Shown: positions 1-6,641 of the stretch, piece after piece
Position numbering within the stretch: position 1 is the stretch's first letter
Layout of the letters: each line of letters opens with the position of its first letter
Assembly: GCF_023227905.1 (NCBI RefSeq)
Contig: NZ_JALOCF010000072.1
Location: 1 to 17,634 of the forward strand
Source: Methylobacter sp.
Lineage (GTDB): Bacteria; Pseudomonadota; Gammaproteobacteria; Methylococcales; Methylomonadaceae
Direction: 5' to 3'
Length of the DNA stretch: 17,634 nt
Notes under the pieces: model-generated
What the model was told of the DNA's origin: nothing
Database searches by the model: none
What the model saw: the letters and a program-made list of their open reading frames with translations, nothing else
Translations under genes and position numbers: made by a program

Positions 1-5
1 ACGTG

Positions 6-152
6 GGCAGAGGGGCAGGAGCCCCTTCTGCCGACCCTCGGCAAAAGCGAGGAGCGCAGGACACAAGCGGCAACCGGGCCGCCTTTCTTTTGGATACTTT
101 TCTTTGGCGGAGCAAAGAAAAGTATCTCGCCCTCGGGTGCGAGAACCCGGTT
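6..152. repeat. Palindromic dispersed repeat made of nested hairpins
   Basis: Several inverted repeats lie next to each other. A GC-rich hairpin at 6-32 pairs GGCAG with CTGCC and GGGGC with GCCCC around an AGGA loop. A perfect 13-bp stem, ATACTTTTCTTTG at 94-106 with CAAAGAAAAGTAT at 113-125, has a 6-base loop. CTCGC/GCGAG follows at 126-143, and an outer AACCGGG (72-78) pairs with CCCGGTT (146-152). An open reading frame runs through it into the DinB gene, giving a low-complexity peptide of the kind often mis-annotated from such repeats in gammaproteobacteria. That kinship is from memory; only one copy is in this window. It may act as a transcript-end or mobile (REP-like) element. Confidence 0.65.
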
Positions 153-233
153 CAAATAAACTGTCGCCTTAGCGACGCCTTAAATTTAAATTCGACTGAA
201 TGCGTAACATCAGCTGATAACAGGAACAAGACC

Positions 234-761
234 ATGCTTGAGCATTTGCGCTTATTAAGCCGTTATAACCAGTGGATGAACGAAAAACTCTACAACACCG
301 CCGCCCAATTGCCTGCCGATGAGCTTGCCAGGGATTGCGGCGCATTTTTCGGCTCATTGCTGGGCACCTTGAACCATATCGTGGTAGCCGACATTATCTG
401 GTTGCAGCGCTTTTCCGAACATCCGGCGCAACATCCTGCATTGGATCGGCTTCGCGCAATGCCCAAACCGCAAGCCCTTGCGCAAACCCTGCATGATGAC
501 TTTAGCGCATTAAGCGAAGAGCGCAGGCGGCTCGACAGCACGATCATAGCCTGGTGCGGGCAACTAAACGCATCCGACCTGAACCATAAGCTCGCGTATC
601 GCAATATGAAAGGCGTAGCATCGATCAAAAACTACGGCAGCCTGACGCTGCATTTCTTTAACCACCAGACCCACCACCGAGGCCAGGCGACTACCTTGCT
701 GTCGCAACAGGGCCTGGACGTCGGCGTCACCGATTTGCTGGCCTTGATACCGTCAGACTAA
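234..761 (+). CDS. DinB-family (DinB/YfiT-like four-helix) protein
   Basis: A 175-residue protein with the DinB fold, a four-helix bundle that usually holds a metal through three histidines. The likely ligands are His48 in the LNHIVVADIIW helix and His144 and His148 in the HFFNHQTHHRGQ helix near the C-terminus, the family's most conserved stretch. Length matches the family (about 150-180). The start at 234 is chosen because the protein then begins directly with the first helix (LRLLSRYNQWMNEKLY); the open frame extends to position 3, but that part lies in the palindromic repeat. A weak AGGA lies about 8 bases upstream. DinB members include damage-inducible proteins and thiol S-transferases, so the cellular role is not set by sequence. 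It is convergent with the next gene, 5 bp away. Confidence 0.85.
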   Translation: MLEHLRLLSRYNQWMNEKLYNTAAQLPADELARDCGAFFGSLLGTLNHIVVADIIWLQRFSEHPAQHPALDRLRAMPKPQALAQTLHDDFSALSEERRRLDSTIIAWCGQLNASDLNHKLAYRNMKGVASIKNYGSLTLHFFNHQTHHRGQATTLLSQQGLDVGVTDLLALIPSD

Positions 762-766
762 ACCTG

Positions 767-1402
767 CTATGAGCCGGTATTTTCTTTGTCGCCCAGTTTC
801 TTGGTTAATATTGAAATGCCTATAGGCACCAGAACGACCACGCCTATCAGCATAAACAAATACCGCTTCCAATGTGATTTGTCTTCTTCAGCGCCAACGA
901 CAAACGGCAAATGGTGATCCTGCTTTTCGCCGTCATGAACGATAGTCACATGCGCGAGGTAATCACCGGCACCGTATTTGGAAAAATCAATATCCGCTTT
1001 AACCGTTCCGGTCTTAATTTTCTGCGCTTCCTGATGAAAAATTTGCGTCCCCTCGGGCTCTTTCGTCACTTCAAATTCTATTGACACATCCCTGAGCTTT
1101 TTGCCCTCATAATCGAAAATCAGATTAGTCAATCCCACATTGGGAATTAAGCGGCAATAACCCTCGGTTTGGGTAAATGTCGGCGTATAGGCGGTAAAGT
1201 GAACCACTTCGGTGCCGACCTTGAAACGGCAAACATCAACCTCGTCAAGCGCTCCCCGGTGGCTGTAGCCAGGCGCAGAAAACGACAGGCTTAAAAATAA
1301 GGCCGCTAAAACCGTCCAAAACCGGGATGTTTGCGTTGCCGGGCGCTTGTTAATATTGTTTTGCGGATTATTGGCTAAAGCTGATAGAAACTGTGTCTGC
1401 AT
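767..1402 (-). CDS. Exported protein of unknown function with N- and C-terminal membrane segments
   Basis: 211 residues from the ATG at 1402. This start has a good Shine-Dalgarno (GAGGG, 8 bases away); an in-frame TTG at 1447 has none. A hydrophobic segment (about residues 28-45, ending SAPGYS before HRGALDEVDVC) looks like a signal peptide or anchor. A soluble domain of about 130 residues follows, rich in beta-type sequence, with two cysteines (in DVCRFKVG and EGYCRLIPN) that could form a disulfide. A second hydrophobic stretch (YLFMLIGVVVLVPIGISIL) precedes a charged tail. The middle would therefore lie in the periplasm, tethered by the C-terminal segment. I do not recognise the family. Its one-domain, beta-rich periplasmic character recalls carrier or copper-handling accessory proteins, but there is no metal motif to support that. 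Confidence 0.75.
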   Translation of the reverse strand: MQTQFLSALANNPQNNINKRPATQTSRFWTVLAALFLSLSFSAPGYSHRGALDEVDVCRFKVGTEVVHFTAYTPTFTQTEGYCRLIPNVGLTNLIFDYEGKKLRDVSIEFEVTKEPEGTQIFHQEAQKIKTGTVKADIDFSKYGAGDYLAHVTIVHDGEKQDHHLPFVVGAEEDKSHWKRYLFMLIGVVVLVPIGISILTKKLGDKENTGS

Positions 1403-1535
1403 TTCTAAGTCCCTCTTTTGACAGGCCGAAAGATAGCGTAAAAGCAACGCCGTGAATAAAGGCTATGTAAGCGAAAGGCTACATTAGACTTTATAAAGAA
1501 AATATCGTCAAACCTTGATAAGTCATAGCCCGCAG

Positions 1536-2132
1536 TTATCGGAATTGCTGTTCACACGGAATACCGTCACCATCGCCATCCATTTTAGTACCGGGACAAT
1601 TGCGAAGGTAAAATAGTGCCTCTTCATAAGAGGACATTTCAGAACACCATACCTTACCTTGGCATTGAAACTGTTCCGTTTGTTCTATCGGTTGTGCTTC
1701 AGATGCAGGTATTTCAATTTGGTCAACGAAGTTTTTTTCTTTTGAGACTTTACTGTAAATAAAAACGGCTACACCAATAACAACAAGAACTGGTAACAGG
1801 TTAAAGCTCTTCTGCGAATGGCTGATTTTTCTTGGTTTCCGGTAAGTTCTTTCCTTGGCTGGAGAGGGAAGATCTTTTTTACGTTTCTGTTCTAAAGGAA
1901 CTAAAGCAAGAACCTCGTTCACCCCTTCAATTTTTGCATTGACAGCACGGAGCTTACCGTTGGCGTCAAAACCGATTTGATACAGGATAACATCCCCAAT
2001 AACAGGCTTGCGGCTCATGCTTGCTAATGCCGAAATATGGATAAAAATATCAGCTTTCCCATTTTCCGGCTTTATGAAACCAAAACCTTTATCTTCAATC
2101 CAGCGTACTAGCTTCCCTTTCTCAATTGCCAT
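1536..2132 (-). CDS. Membrane protein with cold-shock domain and Excalibur calcium-binding domain
   Basis: 198 residues in three parts. Residues 1-70 are a cold-shock (OB-fold nucleic-acid-binding) domain with RNP1-like KGFGFI (15-20) and RNP2-like IFIHIS (29-34). A basic linker (KRKK, YRKPRK) leads to one membrane segment (about 111-127). The C-terminus (about 155-198) is an Excalibur domain: Cys157, Cys163, Cys179 and the DGDGDG-IPCE motif at 185-194, related to the EF-hand calcium loop. By the positive-inside rule the cold-shock domain is cytoplasmic and the Excalibur domain is outside. The start has GGGAAGG about 7 bases upstream. Domain calls are confident; the function, perhaps linking outside calcium or wall state to RNA binding, is inference. 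Low-GC wording, small size and unrelated neighbours resemble cassette genes. Confidence 0.88.
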   Translation of the reverse strand: MAIEKGKLVRWIEDKGFGFIKPENGKADIFIHISALASMSRKPVIGDVILYQIGFDANGKLRAVNAKIEGVNEVLALVPLEQKRKKDLPSPAKERTYRKPRKISHSQKSFNLLPVLVVIGVAVFIYSKVSKEKNFVDQIEIPASEAQPIEQTEQFQCQGKVWCSEMSSYEEALFYLRNCPGTKMDGDGDGIPCEQQFR

Positions 2133-2176
2133 GACTTAACCTTCCCATATTTAATCACTCGAACGCACTAAGTCAT
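2131..2176 (-). promoter_or_regulatory. Inverted repeat spanning the start of the cold-shock gene
   Basis: A perfect 8-bp inverted repeat: ATGACTTA at 2131-2138 and TAAGTCAT at 2169-2176, with 30 bases between. In the minus-strand transcript the 3' arm includes the first two bases of the start codon, and the loop holds the ribosome-binding site. It could be an RNA switch that masks the start, or a DNA operator. The AT-rich stem would be weak. Confidence 0.4.
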
Positions 2177-2233
2177 ATTCCGTCACATGCAATCTGCGGT
2201 TAACGGACAAGCAGGGTAAGAGTGTTGATGGCG

Positions 2234-2614
2234 TCACTGATATCGCTTGCCTTCGTGTTGCAACCAACCCGCTTGATGAGCGCCACTTAGGTCTTGATGC
2301 GTCCAATGAACAACACCCCCTCTTTCGTTCCATTCATATTCACCATAAAACTGAATAGAATCACCCACTCGAAGAGAGTTAATTCTAGGAGCAAGGTCAA
2401 TGTTATGTGCGATTAATAATGTTTGACCTGAAGGCAACATAATTATGAATTTTTGATGCCTACTGCCTTTGTTATCGTCTGCCAATAACCTTGTGACAAC
2501 GCCCTGGCCAGAAATCTGTGAATTACTTTCCTGGATTGAAAATGCGTAGCTATATTGATTGTGAAAAAGCGTAGATCCAGTAAATAGAACAGCAACAAGC
2601 AAAAGTTTTTTCAT
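2234..2614 (-). CDS. DUF3465 family exported protein
   Basis: 126 residues from the ATG at 2614, chosen for its MKKLLLVAVLF signal peptide and an AGAAGG ribosome site 7 bases upstream. The longer in-frame start at 2641 adds nine residues before the signal and has no ribosome site. The mature part has the wording of DUF3465: GQGVVTRLLADDNKGSRHQKF, QTLLIAHNIDLAPRI, GEYEWNERGGVVHWTHQD and the C-terminal GWLQHEGKRYQ. It looks like a small OB-fold-like beta protein of the periplasm, comparable to nucleotide- or ligand-binding OB modules, but no activity is known to me. It lies 101 bp upstream of the cold-shock/Excalibur gene on the same strand, with a half attC-like motif directly upstream. Transfer as a cassette is possible. 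Confidence 0.8.
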   Translation of the reverse strand: MKKLLLVAVLFTGSTLFHNQYSYAFSIQESNSQISGQGVVTRLLADDNKGSRHQKFIIMLPSGQTLLIAHNIDLAPRINSLRVGDSIQFYGEYEWNERGGVVHWTHQDLSGAHQAGWLQHEGKRYQ

Positions 2615-2623
2615 CAGCTTACC

Positions 2624-2637
2624 TTCTAACGTTTGAG
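2624..2637 (-). other. Possible attC right-half remnant
   Basis: On the minus strand CTCAAACGTTAGAAG stands 10 bases before the ATG of the DUF3465 gene. This resembles the right half of integron attC sites (CTCAAGCGTTRRRY) and their usual distance to the cassette start. The last base breaks the GTTRRRY rule, and I find no matching left half upstream, so this is only suggestive. Confidence 0.25.
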
Positions 2638-2694
2638 CCAAGTAAAAGAAAATAAATGGTGGACAAAACCGTCACCATTTCTACGGCAACTACA

Positions 2695-3813
2695 TCAACC
2701 AAACCTACCCGGCAACCATCCCCTTTCCACACAATCGCGAAAACTCCAAGCCGCAGCCGTTTCGGTCTTATAACTCCAAAAAAACCAGCCCAGATATTTT
2801 TCGAAGGTGATCAATTGCGCGGCAGCGTAGCCCCGGTACGCGACATCCATCTGGAAATCGTCCATCTCTTGAAGTGTGTGGTTGAATGGCCCTTCCGCCC
2901 ATAGCGATACAATTTTTAGATCCAGCCCCAAGCTCCATTCGCCGACATAAGTGCAGCCTAGCTCGCTGATAATCTCGTCGGCTTCCTTCTTCCACTCGAT
3001 GCAGGCTTTTTGCATGTGCCCGTATATATCGGTATCGATGTCTTCACAAGCGAAGCACTGATAGCGATGGATGTCGAGCACCACATTACGGTACTCTGGC
3101 TCAACCAAAAACCCGGTGTATTCGCGAAATGACCTGAACCCCTCATGATAGACCACGGCAACATCTTCGGGGCGGCAGTATTTGCGGATGCGGTGATAGG
3201 CGTCGGTGGTATATTTTTTTAGCAGTTCGATGTCTATATCCCAGTGCGGCTCATTCAATACTTCAATGGCATGCAAGGCGGGGCGGGTGTGATAGCGTTC
3301 GGCCAGACGCTCCAGCACGAGTAGCGAGTGCTCGATATATTCCGGTTGGGTGTGCCATTCGCAAACATCCTTGATACCGCCGTTATCAAAGCCGTTTTGA
3401 CAACCGGGCGCGGCGTGTAAATCCAGCACCACAAGCAAGCCCAGTTCTTCGGCCCAGTCAAAAGCGCGGTCCAGAACCGCTATGCCGCCCTGAACAAACG
3501 GATGGGGATTTTTGCCGTAGCTGGCGTGATAAGGATAGCCGGGGCCGAATATCCAATGCCCTAGCGGTATCCGTACCGCATTGATGCCGACCTTGGACAA
3601 CCAGACAAAATCGTCACGAGTGATGAAGGTGTCCCAGTGTTTTTTAAGCGCCGGTTCGGCATTGGCGCCCAATTCTACGCAATAACTAGTTTCGTCAACC
3701 GCTTCCAGCCCCTCGAAAACACTGGGCGCCATCCATTTTTCAAGAACCAGCCATCCGCCGAGATTAACGCCGCGCACTTTTTTGCCGCATTTATGCCCAA
3801 AATCATGCTTCAT
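2695..3813 (-). CDS. Glycoside hydrolase family 5, exo-1,3-beta-glucanase-like
   Basis: 372 residues forming one TIM-barrel glycosidase. It opens with VRGVNLGGWLVLEKWM, the wording of the GH5 branch that includes exo-1,3-beta-glucanases. The catalytic acid/base is Glu188 (VLNEPHWD) and the nucleophile is Glu292 (VGEWSLGLD); His249 (DIHRYQCF), Arg81 and the C-terminal GWFFWSYKTE line the site. No signal peptide is visible, which is odd for a family that is mostly secreted; either it acts in the cytoplasm or it leaves by another route. The ATG at 3813 has only a weak ribosome site in an A-rich leader. It sits 40 bp after the ABC transporter gene on the same strand, probably as a two-gene operon. 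Exact substrate (beta-1,3- or other beta-glucan, or glycosylceramide-like) is not settled. Confidence 0.88.
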   Translation of the reverse strand: MKHDFGHKCGKKVRGVNLGGWLVLEKWMAPSVFEGLEAVDETSYCVELGANAEPALKKHWDTFITRDDFVWLSKVGINAVRIPLGHWIFGPGYPYHASYGKNPHPFVQGGIAVLDRAFDWAEELGLLVVLDLHAAPGCQNGFDNGGIKDVCEWHTQPEYIEHSLLVLERLAERYHTRPALHAIEVLNEPHWDIDIELLKKYTTDAYHRIRKYCRPEDVAVVYHEGFRSFREYTGFLVEPEYRNVVLDIHRYQCFACEDIDTDIYGHMQKACIEWKKEADEIISELGCTYVGEWSLGLDLKIVSLWAEGPFNHTLQEMDDFQMDVAYRGYAAAQLITFEKYLGWFFWSYKTETAAAWSFRDCVERGWLPGRFG

Positions 3814-3853
3814 TTTTTATTTGTTGTTGGCAACAAGCCTTAAAAGACGGGGG

Positions 3854-5557
3854 TTACAGCTCAATCCGGCGCTGATGAAAGCCCTCCGCCAATGGTTCGT
3901 TAGTAATTGTCAATATCGCCGCATCTGGCAGCCTTTGGGCTATCAAGCGCAGCATTTTCATTTCGCAGGAAGAATCGAGCGAGTCCATAGATTCTTGCAA
4001 CAATATCCATTTGGGGTTTTGTAACAGTAACCGAACCACACCCAGGCGTTGCTGTTGTTCACGGGAAAGCGCGCCCGCCCAATTATCTTCGTGATCAAGC
4101 TGCTCCTTCAATTCTTCCAACCCTACCAGCTCAAGCGCCTCTTCAAGCGCAGACTCGGTATATTCCATATGGGTTGACGGGTAACAGATTGCCGCCCGCA
4201 AGGTTCCGGTCGGCAAATAGGGCCGTGGCGGCATAAAAAACACCGGATCGCGCGGCAACTCGATAGCCCCTTCTCCCCACGGCCAGAGACCGACTATCGC
4301 CTTAAATAACTTGGAACCGGTAAAGACGTTACCGGAGACCAGTACGCGTTCGCCCGGCCTGATTTCGACATTAATAGCCGACACGCACACCACGCCGTCG
4401 AGCCTGATGATACAGGTATCGCGAAACCTCAACACATCCTCATCTGTTTTTATCAGGTGAATACGGTGCGGGTCGTGAAGGACGATTTCCTGCTCAAGCT
4501 GATTCAGTCCATTAACCAATCCCAGTACCCGTTCAACCGAAGCCCGCCACTCTGCGACTCTGGCCATATTATCGACCGGCCAGGACAGTGCTCCAGCGGT
4601 TTGCTGGAATGCCTGGGCTGATTGCATCAAGGCGCCCAGCGAAATACTGCCCAGGATATAGCGAGGCGCTGACACCAGAATGGGGAATGCCATCGATAAT
4701 ACCGAATAGCCGGAGGTGAGCATGAACAAATGCGACCATGTCAGGGTTTGGCGTTGCCAAGCATGGACAATATCGTTAAAAAGCGCAATGAAACGATTCT
4801 GCTCGTTAGCTTCGCCATGAACCAATGCAATCGCCAGGGAATTTTCCCGTGCAGTGACCAAACCGAATCTGAAATTGGCTTCCACGGTTTGTCTATCATC
4901 GGTCGCCATAGTATAGGGCCTGCCCAGCCACCAGCCCAACGAGGACGCGCACGCCGCATAGATGATAGCCAGCCAGACCAAATGCCCGTGAACGGGGATT
5001 TCGATGAACAGCAGATTAACCGTAACAGTGCCGGAAAGCGTCCAGAGAATTTGGGTAAAACTGATCAGCAGTAACAAGCAATAAAGCAAAGAGTGGGAAA
5101 GCTCGATAGCGGATTCAGTGGCGATACGAATATCTTCAGCGATTCGCCCGTCAGGATTATCGTGCGTCCCCTGAATATGTGTCACCAGGTAGTGGCGTCC
5201 ATCGGTCATCCACTTGCTGATCAAGTGGTGCGTTAACCAGCTCCTCCAGTCGAGTTGCAGGCGTCGCTTGACTTTAAAATGGGCAGTGGTGACTGCTATG
5301 TTGGCGGCAAAAATCAACACGATGAGGCCGATCTGCGTAAGCAGTCCGCTCATTGAACGTTGTTCGAGCGCATTAAAAAGATCAGCGCTCCATATCGTAA
5401 TGACCACAGCAATGCCGATTTGCATCACGGTGAGCATGAATAAAGCCAACGCCAGGCTGCGAATGGTGGATTTGTTTTCAGAATGCCAAAAAGGCCCTGC
5501 TAACCGAATGAATTGGATGAAAAACCCGTTTGAAAATTGCAAAGAAAACTCCTGCAC
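3854..5557 (-). CDS. YddA/SbmA-type ABC transporter with degenerate ATPase domain
   Basis: 567 residues, close to E. coli YddA (561). The N-terminal 350 residues are the SbmA/BacA-like membrane domain (ABC_membrane_2), with DWRSWLTHHLISKWM and NPDGRIAEDIRIATES as landmarks and about six membrane segments. The C-terminal 180 residues are an ABC ATPase domain by layout, but its motifs are broken: the P-loop reads GNVFTGSK (409-416) with the lysine lost, the Q-loop glutamine is Pro444, the signature is LSREQ (497-501), Walker B is WILLQES (Asp to Gln521), and the H-loop His is Asn553. ATP hydrolysis seems unlikely. The start is uncertain: GTG at 5557 lacks a ribosome site, while TTG at 5542 has AGGAG 6 bases upstream. 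Followed closely by the GH5 gene. Confidence 0.88.
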   Translation of the reverse strand: MQEFSLQFSNGFFIQFIRLAGPFWHSENKSTIRSLALALFMLTVMQIGIAVVITIWSADLFNALEQRSMSGLLTQIGLIVLIFAANIAVTTAHFKVKRRLQLDWRSWLTHHLISKWMTDGRHYLVTHIQGTHDNPDGRIAEDIRIATESAIELSHSLLYCLLLLISFTQILWTLSGTVTVNLLFIEIPVHGHLVWLAIIYAACASSLGWWLGRPYTMATDDRQTVEANFRFGLVTARENSLAIALVHGEANEQNRFIALFNDIVHAWQRQTLTWSHLFMLTSGYSVLSMAFPILVSAPRYILGSISLGALMQSAQAFQQTAGALSWPVDNMARVAEWRASVERVLGLVNGLNQLEQEIVLHDPHRIHLIKTDEDVLRFRDTCIIRLDGVVCVSAINVEIRPGERVLVSGNVFTGSKLFKAIVGLWPWGEGAIELPRDPVFFMPPRPYLPTGTLRAAICYPSTHMEYTESALEEALELVGLEELKEQLDHEDNWAGALSREQQQRLGVVRLLLQNPKWILLQESMDSLDSSCEMKMLRLIAQRLPDAAILTITNEPLAEGFHQRRIEL

Positions 5558-5752
5558 TTGGGTGAAATAAATAATATATAAAGACGCGGCTTTTTTTATT
5601 TTTCTAGTCTGCCTTGCTTTTACCAGCCGACAATTCTAGTGGAATTTTTGCTGATTTCACACCTTTGTAACCTAATTTATGTCAGCTAGCTAATTAATAA
5701 ATTATACCGACATGCCAATAACGAAGCTTTTTCCTTGTCTTTATCGGTAGTT
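5558..5752 (-). other. AT-rich intergenic region upstream of the ABC-GH5 pair
   Basis: This 195-bp stretch is AT-rich and has no plausible gene. On the minus strand a TATAAT lies at 5706-5701, without a good -35 at the right distance. It could be the -10 of a promoter for the ABC transporter about 145 bp downstream. No U-tract terminator for the phosphoesterase gene is visible. Confidence 0.3.
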
Positions 5753-6589
5753 TTATGCCGCCAAGCTTGGATTTACCAACTCCAGCACCGCAATTTCCGG
5801 GTAGCAATTGAACCTCACCGGCAAAATAGCCCAGCCGATACCGCGGCTTATAAACAGTGGTGTTCTGGGAGTGGCGATAAGGCCGCTGGAATAAGCTTTG
5901 TTTTTAACCGGTAGCTTCGGAGCTCCCAAAAAAGGGAATACAACCTGGCCGCCGTGAGTATGGCCGCTTAACACCAATGACAGCGGCGTTTCAAACTCCG
6001 TGTCGACCGAATCCGGGTTATGTGCTAACAGTATCCGGCAGTCGCCTTGATCCGAGCCGGAAAAAGCCTTGTCGATGTTTAGCTTGTCGCCCCAAAAGTC
6101 CCCTGCTCCGCCTATCAGAATTCTGTCTTTACCCTTATAGATCGCTTTGCATTGATGACGGACATTCTGTCCTGACCTTTCCAGCCAATACAAGGATCTA
6201 CTGGAGTCGCCCCAATGATCGTGATTGCCCAAAACCGAATAGACGCCGTACCTCGCGCTTAACTTGGATAAAATAGGCCATACTTTATCGATTTCTTCAA
6301 TCGTGTTCCTGTTATGGACATAATCGCCGGTACATACGATGGCATCCGTGTTTAACCGATTGGTCCGGTGAACTATTTCTTCAACAAACGACGGTGGGAC
6401 CAGAAAGCCCAAATGTATGTCTGTCAGGTGCGCAAGCGTAAACCCATGGAACGAAAGCGGCAGATTGGGGATCGGAATCTTATACCGATTCACCTGCACG
6501 ATGTTTCGCTCGATGAATATCGGGTAACTTCCCGCTAAAACAAAAGCGCCGCCGGAAAATGCTGATTTAATAAAAGACCTTCTATTCAT
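5753..6589 (-). CDS. Tat-exported metallophosphoesterase (YkuE-like)
   Basis: 278 residues of the calcineurin-like phosphoesterase fold. The N-terminus NRRSFIK followed by a hydrophobic stretch (FSGGAFVLAG) is a twin-arginine signal. Metal-binding motifs appear in order: Asp57-x-His59 (LTDIHLG), Asp89 (CTGDYVH), Asn122-His123 (LGNHDHWG), His190 (LLAHNPD) and His210/His212 (LSGHTHGGQ). Length and order match B. subtilis YkuE, a Tat-exported phosphodiesterase, and the related UDP-2,3-diacylglucosamine hydrolase LpxG group. The enzyme should fold with its two metal ions in the cytoplasm and then act at the outer face of the inner membrane. The substrate is not known from sequence; lipid A precursors or lipids with phosphodiester bonds are candidates. 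The nearest genes, 50 bp or more away, do not suggest a pathway. Confidence 0.88.
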   Translation of the reverse strand: MNRRSFIKSAFSGGAFVLAGSYPIFIERNIVQVNRYKIPIPNLPLSFHGFTLAHLTDIHLGFLVPPSFVEEIVHRTNRLNTDAIVCTGDYVHNRNTIEEIDKVWPILSKLSARYGVYSVLGNHDHWGDSSRSLYWLERSGQNVRHQCKAIYKGKDRILIGGAGDFWGDKLNIDKAFSGSDQGDCRILLAHNPDSVDTEFETPLSLVLSGHTHGGQVVFPFLGAPKLPVKNKAYSSGLIATPRTPLFISRGIGWAILPVRFNCYPEIAVLELVNPSLAA

Positions 6590-6641
6590 AGAAATATTCC
6601 GATTAAGTTAATACCGCCGCAATTTGTCACACATAAAAACA

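Noticed and set aside
3..233. N-terminal extension of the DinB gene
   Set aside because: It lies in the palindromic repeat and gives low-complexity residues with no family match; the ATG at 234 starts the fold.
2133..2233. attC site between the DUF3465 and cold-shock genes
   Set aside because: GTTAAGT fits the right box, but there is no matching left box and no internal L-box pairing; only the simple inverted repeat is supported.
2151..2333. Small minus-strand frame of 60 residues
   Set aside because: Overlaps the end of the DUF3465 gene in another frame and has no recognisable features.
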